Assembly: GCA_900771345.1 (NCBI GenBank)
Contig: CAAGNQ010000030.1
Span: 1 to 9,296, forward strand
Direction of reading: 5' to 3'
Origin: Clostridia bacterium
GTDB lineage: Bacteria > Bacillota > Clostridia > Christensenellales > Borkfalkiaceae
DNA: 9,296 nt
Part shown: in pieces, positions 6,150 through 9,296 of the stretch
Position numbering within the stretch: the first letter of the stretch is position 1
Layout: the number at the start of each line of letters is the position of its first letter
The notes under the pieces: generated by a model
The model's database searches: none
What the model saw: only the letters and a program-made list of their open reading frames with translations
What the model was told of the DNA's origin: nothing
Translations under genes and position numbers: made by a program

Positions 6150-6887
6150 ATGGAAGATTTTTATTTGAGTCAAGCCCTATTTCGCACGCAAGAAATCTTA
6201 GACAACTTTACAAATGAAAGAAGCATGCAAGTTAGATTAAAGGCGTTAACGGAAAATGGGCGTATTGAAAAAATAAAAAATGGATTATATGCGACGGTCA
6301 ATTCATTGACGGGCGATATTTTTGCAAGCCGTTTTGAAATAGCATCTGCGCTTTTTGAAAATGCCTGTGTGGCATATCACTCTGCGTTAGAATTTCACGG
6401 GCTTGGAAATCAAATGTTTTCAGAAGTGCAAGTATTTACCGAGAAGCGCTATAACCCATTTACTTATAACGGGCTTGAATATAAATTTTTCTCATATACC
6501 GCAAAAGGTGGAATAATGCGTTTAGAACAAAATGCAGAAATAGTCGTTACCGATTTAGAAAGAACGGTTGTTGACTGCATTGACCGTATTGACCTTGCAG
6601 GTGGGATAGAAGAACTTGTCACGGCGTTAAATGGTATTACTCATCTTAACGAACAAGCTCTATTAACTTATTTGAAAGAGTATAACAAGAAATTCGTTTA
6701 TAAGAAAGCTGGATTTTTACTTTCATTACTTAAAAAAGACCTTCTCTCGCAAAACTTCTTTGATATATGTAAGCAAAACTGCTCTATAAAATTAGAAGAT
6801 ATAAGCGAAAACAAGAAAATGCCGAGAAAAACGGATAAGTATTGGGGACTTATGTATCCCGAAAAACTTATAAATACGGAGAATTGA
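6150..6887 (+). CDS. abiEi: AbiEi-type antitoxin and transcriptional autorepressor
   Basis: Antitoxin of the AbiE abortive-infection toxin-antitoxin family, in which antitoxin and toxin proteins are reported not to form a complex (type IV) and the antitoxin represses the operon. From ATG 6150 it is 245 residues. An N-terminal winged helix-turn-helix covers about 1-50 (RLKALTENGRIEKIKNGLYA). A middle and C-terminal AbiEi domain follows, with YHSALEFHGL (76-85) and VTDLERTVVDCIDR (123-136). An in-frame ATG at 6141 would add three residues, but its AAGGA would be only 1 nt away. The 6150 ATG has TAAGGA at about 10 nt and is preferred. The TGA stop is 1 nt from the toxin start, which suggests translational coupling. 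Confidence 0.88.
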   Translation: MEDFYLSQALFRTQEILDNFTNERSMQVRLKALTENGRIEKIKNGLYATVNSLTGDIFASRFEIASALFENACVAYHSALEFHGLGNQMFSEVQVFTEKRYNPFTYNGLEYKFFSYTAKGGIMRLEQNAEIVVTDLERTVVDCIDRIDLAGGIEELVTALNGITHLNEQALLTYLKEYNKKFVYKKAGFLLSLLKKDLLSQNFFDICKQNCSIKLEDISENKKMPRKTDKYWGLMYPEKLINTEN

Positions 6888-6888
6888 T

Positions 6889-7824
6889 ATGATAAACCTA
6901 TCTCAAAAGAACGTAGTTAAAATAGCAAAGGAAACGAACTTTATAAAAGATAACGTTGAAAAAGTTATGCGCCTTGCGGATATTTTAGAGTTTGTGTTTA
7001 CGTCTAAATGGAAAGATAAACTTGCTCTTAAAGGCGGAACGGCTATCAATCTCTTCTATCGTGAACTTCCAAGACTTTCCGTTGATATAGACCTAGACTA
7101 TATTGGCGATACGAAAGAAGAAATGGAAAAAGATAAAGAAGAACTATGGAACTTCTTGCAAATGGCGTTATACCAAAAGAATTATTCGCTTTCGCCACAA
7201 AGCAAAAGATATTTTGCTTTAGATTCTGCCGTTTTTCAATATATAAATAATGCGGGTAATCGTGATAATATCAAAATAGAAATAAATTATCTTGATAGAA
7301 AGCACGTTCTTCCGTTAAACGACAAACCTATTAAAACACCCGTTGCCGAAAGCGATACGTGCGTAAAAGTTTTAAGCGCTTGCGAATTATACGGAAGTAA
7401 ACTTGCGGCGCTTATCGGGCGTTGCAAACCGAGAGATATTTACGATGTTTACGGGCTTATTGAAAGCGGAATTATAGAAGATAAAGAAATGCTTAAAAAG
7501 TGCACAATCTTCTATAACTGTATTGGTGGCGATGCTAGTATTTGCGACGTTTCCCTTGATATTTTAGATGGCGTTACGGATAGAGATATCAATAGGCAAC
7601 TCAAACCGATGCTTAACAAAAACGACCGTTTCAAAAAGGATTCGGTAATTGCTTCAATAAAAGAATACTTGCAAGATTTACTTGTGTTTAGCGATAATGA
7701 AAAAGAATTTGTTAAAGAGTTCGCTAATAAGAATTATCGCCCCGAACTTTTATTTGAAGATAAAGATATTGTAGAACGCATCTCTGCGCACCCGATGGCA
7801 TTATGGCGTGTTAGAGAAAATTAA
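6889..7824 (+). CDS. abiEii: AbiEii-type nucleotidyltransferase toxin
   Basis: Toxin of the AbiE system, a DNA polymerase beta-like nucleotidyltransferase that halts growth and blocks phage spread. It has 311 residues, normal for the family. Visible motifs are the GGTAINLFYR loop (49-58), the metal-binding aspartates in LSVDIDLDY (Asp66, Asp68, with Asp70 next), the third strand IKIEINYLDR (128-137) and the C-terminal KLAALIGRCKPRDIYDVYGL (171-190), a hallmark of this family. All expected catalytic residues are present, so it should be active. The ribosome binding site GGAGA (6878-6882) lies inside the end of abiEi. No convincing terminator is seen after the stop. Confidence 0.92.
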   Translation: MINLSQKNVVKIAKETNFIKDNVEKVMRLADILEFVFTSKWKDKLALKGGTAINLFYRELPRLSVDIDLDYIGDTKEEMEKDKEELWNFLQMALYQKNYSLSPQSKRYFALDSAVFQYINNAGNRDNIKIEINYLDRKHVLPLNDKPIKTPVAESDTCVKVLSACELYGSKLAALIGRCKPRDIYDVYGLIESGIIEDKEMLKKCTIFYNCIGGDASICDVSLDILDGVTDRDINRQLKPMLNKNDRFKKDSVIASIKEYLQDLLVFSDNEKEFVKEFANKNYRPELLFEDKDIVERISAHPMALWRVREN

Positions 7825-7829
7825 GAATT

Positions 7830-7861
7830 TTTACAAATATTACGGAAACTGTCATATTTAC
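7830..7861. repeat. Second, shorter set of 9-bp-phased TTAC units after abiEii
   Basis: TTTAC at 7830, ATTAC at 7839 and TTTAC at 7857 are spaced 9 and 18 bp, the same period as the array upstream of abiEi. The unit ATTACGGAA closely resembles ATTACGCAA at 6077. The region is AT-rich, so chance cannot be excluded. Confidence 0.35.
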
Positions 7862-7912
7862 AATATATCAATAAAAAATATTTCAAAAAATTTTTATAAA
7901 ATGTTAAGTATC

Positions 7913-7935
7913 TTTTTTTTTGACACTATATAAAG
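7913..7935 (+). promoter_or_regulatory. Possible promoter elements with a poly-T tract before the 7961 gene
   Basis: A run of nine T (7913-7921) runs into TTGACA (7920-7925), a perfect -35-like hexamer, but no good -10 sits 17 bp downstream. TATAAA at 7930-7935 is a -10-like sequence whose own -35 is unclear. Some promoter is likely because there is a 136-bp gap after abiEii, but its exact elements are uncertain. Confidence 0.35.
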
Positions 7936-7960
7936 GTATCAAAAGATAAGGAGAACAAAA

Positions 7961-8392
7961 ATGAAGTATTTTGAAGTTGTTGCTAAATGTGGGCACGTAG
8001 GTAGAATGTATTATTATGAGGGGCATTTCTTTGTCTCTGGTGATAGTAAAAAGACTGCTGCTGGAAAAGTTAAGACTTTTCCTAGAGTCAAGAAAGACCA
8101 TGAAGATGTGATTCTTTGGGTTGAGGAGGTAACCGAAGTTCAATATAAAGAAGGTTTGGAGCAAATGGAATCAAATCCTTATTTCCAATGCGGAAGTAAG
8201 CATGAGCAGAATGCCATATTGGAATTAATTCAAGACCAAATTTTCCCTGAAACTGAAACGCAGCAAAGCTATCGTGAAAAAAGCAATTACTATCAAGATA
8301 GACAACAAAAAAGAAGAGGGAAAGGAATAAGAAATCCTTACAAATATGCTAAATACAATAGGGTTTTGGAATTCGATTATATTGGCGCATAA
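7961..8392 (+). CDS. Hypothetical protein with N-terminal CGHVGR and FPRVKKDH motifs
   Basis: A 143-residue soluble protein with no signal peptide or membrane segment. The N-terminal half looks folded, with MKYFEVVAKCGHVGR (1-15), an aromatic strand (MYYYEGHFF, 16-24) and KVKTFPRVKKDHEDVIL (36-52). I recall similar CGHVGR/FPRVK proteins as conserved hypotheticals in Bacillota, without a known function. Cys10 and His12 are followed by His48 and Cys77 (FQCGSKHEQ), which could form a metal site, but that is speculative. The C-terminal part (about 98-130) is rich in Gln, Arg and Lys and may bind nucleic acid. The start has AAGGAG (7948-7953) at 7 nt. It heads the three-gene unknown cluster and shares the MKYF start with the next protein. 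Confidence 0.75.
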   Translation: MKYFEVVAKCGHVGRMYYYEGHFFVSGDSKKTAAGKVKTFPRVKKDHEDVILWVEEVTEVQYKEGLEQMESNPYFQCGSKHEQNAILELIQDQIFPETETQQSYREKSNYYQDRQQKRRGKGIRNPYKYAKYNRVLEFDYIGA

Positions 8393-8456
8393 GATGGCGG
8401 ATGATTATAATTTCTAATTCAATATATAGTTAAAAATTTTGGAGAATTAAACAAGA

Positions 8457-8951
8457 ATGAAATATTTTGATATTAAGATGCGTGCAAAAAACGACGAGAA
8501 CCAACTAACATGTTATTATCTCACGTCTGTTGAGAATGATGCCGAGTTGATGAGCAAAAAATTAAGGTGCATCGAAAAAGGACAGAGCTTAAAGGATTAT
8601 TACGATGAAACGGAAGAGTTAACAGTCCAACAGGCTATAGATAAAGCTGAAGAGCATTTCAAAAGTATAATTACTAGAAATTATAAGGAAGATCATTTAG
8701 GGTTAAATGACAGAGCTTTAATAGAATCGTTAGATTTGTTAAAAAGAGATTTGACTGATGATGAAATGTTTGCTGCTTTATTAGAAAATAATTTAAGAAT
8801 GGTTACAATCAGAACTATAATGAAGAAATATGATATAAGCAAGATTAGTGCAGAAAGGTTCTTCAATATAGTTGATGAATTAAATAATTCTAAAAACGAA
8901 GAAGAAAGTAATAAAATTTTGGCTAAATTAAAAATTAAGAAAAGAGGATAG
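8457..8951 (+). CDS. Hypothetical protein, mostly alpha-helical
   Basis: A 164-residue soluble protein that I do not recognise. Residues 1-30 look like beta strands (KYFDIKMRAK, QLTCYYLTSV). The rest is highly charged and helical, with a segment MVTIRTIMKKYDISKISAERFFNI (about 119-142) that has the rhythm of a helix-turn-helix or helical bundle. The ribosome binding site is GGAGAA (8441-8446), about 10 nt before the start. The 64-nt gap from the previous gene holds no visible terminator, and the next gene starts 2 nt after this stop, so it is probably in one operon. Confidence 0.75.
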   Translation: MKYFDIKMRAKNDENQLTCYYLTSVENDAELMSKKLRCIEKGQSLKDYYDETEELTVQQAIDKAEEHFKSIITRNYKEDHLGLNDRALIESLDLLKRDLTDDEMFAALLENNLRMVTIRTIMKKYDISKISAERFFNIVDELNNSKNEEESNKILAKLKIKKRG

Positions 8952-8953
8952 TT

Positions 8954-9283
8954 ATGGAAAAGATTGTATTTACTAATTTACCTATGAAAAAGAAATTAAA
9001 TGCTTTTAAATATTCTGTAGACGGGAATACGGAAATTGACTATGATGGCGAAGTTATTTTCCCAATTAATGCCGTGCTTGCAAAATCGATAACTAAGAAT
9101 GATGCTGTTACTGTTGTTTTGTTGAAAAAACTTGACGTTGAAGGTAATAGTGATATTAATGCAGGAGAGTTTATGAAAGAACTCAATGCTATTAATAGAA
9201 ATATTGGCGCTGATATTAATTATAAAATCATAGACACCCCATTTGAAGAAGATAGGGATACTCATGAGAAGTTGCTTAGAGCG
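8954..9283 (+). CDS. Hypothetical protein, Rossmann-like N-terminus, possibly CARF-like (partial, 3' end missing)
   Basis: Starts 2 nt after the preceding stop, with AGAGGA from the end of that gene as ribosome binding site. About 110 genuine residues are visible. They alternate strand and helix in a Rossmann-like way: KIVFTNLPM as the first strand, VTVVLLKKLD as the second, NAGEFMKELNAINR as a helix and ADINYKIIDTPF as the third strand. This layout, and an unaided memory of TM1812-like CRISPR-associated sensor proteins, suggests a nucleotide-sensing CARF-like domain, but no diagnostic residue can be shown from this fragment. The frame stays open to the end of the contig, but the last four residues (RSEE) are encoded by adapter sequence. 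The minus-strand frame opposite it is a shadow. Confidence 0.7.
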
Positions 9284-9296
9284 AGATCGGAAGAGC
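9284..9296. other. Sequencing adapter remnant (Illumina stub), not biological
   Basis: The final 13 bases, AGATCGGAAGAGC, exactly match the start of the standard Illumina TruSeq adapter. They sit at the very end of the contig, where read-through of short fragments leaves such sequence. The true end of biological sequence is about 9283. Confidence 0.93.

Noticed and set aside
7904..8164. Minus-strand frame opposite the 7961 gene
   Set aside because: Its sequence is rich in Phe, Leu and Ser as expected for a complement of AT-rich coding DNA. The plus strand has the good ribosome binding site and the conserved-looking motifs.
8996..9265. Minus-strand frame opposite the last gene
   Set aside because: The plus frame starts 2 nt after the upstream gene and shows ordered strand-helix sequence. 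The minus frame is Ile/Asn/Phe-rich shadow.

Overview
The window looks like an accessory defence region of a low-G+C Bacillota-type bacterium, probably a gut Clostridia or relative. The DNA is clearly AT-rich, the genes have AGGAGG-like ribosome binding sites, promoters are TATAAT/TTGACA-like, and TGA is used as a stop (ends of the 5720 and 6150 genes), so the standard bacterial code applies and a Mycoplasma-type code does not. The species cannot be fixed from this sequence alone. The last 13 bases are an exact match to the common Illumina adapter stub, so biological sequence ends at about 9283.

Left third (1-4654): half of a shape-shifting type I restriction-modification locus. A tyrosine recombinase (minus strand, cut by the left window edge) is followed upstream by a 'headless' hsdS cassette, also on the minus strand, with one target-recognition domain, no ATG and no own promoter. 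Next comes a full-length hsdR on the plus strand behind an extended -10 promoter. This layout is the known signature of a specificity invertase: the expressed hsdS and hsdM should lie just left of the window in opposite orientation, and inversion through the conserved central region of hsdS would swap recognition domains. A short inverted repeat with a 6-bp spacer in that central region is a candidate crossover core.

Middle (4655-5980): a gene for a superfamily 1 (DNA2/NAM7-like) helicase that stops just after the Walker B motif, so more than half of the motor is missing. It runs directly into a small XRE-type repressor gene with an 11-nt overlap. This looks like a deletion junction. A strong intrinsic terminator closes the unit.

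Right-centre (5981-7860): an AbiEi/AbiEii toxin-antitoxin (abortive infection) operon with its own TTGACA-17-TAAAAT promoter. The promoter overlaps an inverted repeat that is probably the AbiEi operator. Upstream of it lies an unusual array of degenerate 9-bp units in strict phase, and a similar short array lies just downstream of the toxin gene.

Right end (7861-9283): three consecutive plus-strand genes of unknown function, the last cut by the contig end. The last two are separated by 2 nt. The third has a Rossmann-like N-terminus that might be a ligand-sensing (CARF-like) domain, but this is weak. With a phase-variable restriction system, a helicase remnant and an abortive infection module next to them, the unknown genes are reasonable candidates for an undescribed defence or accessory unit.
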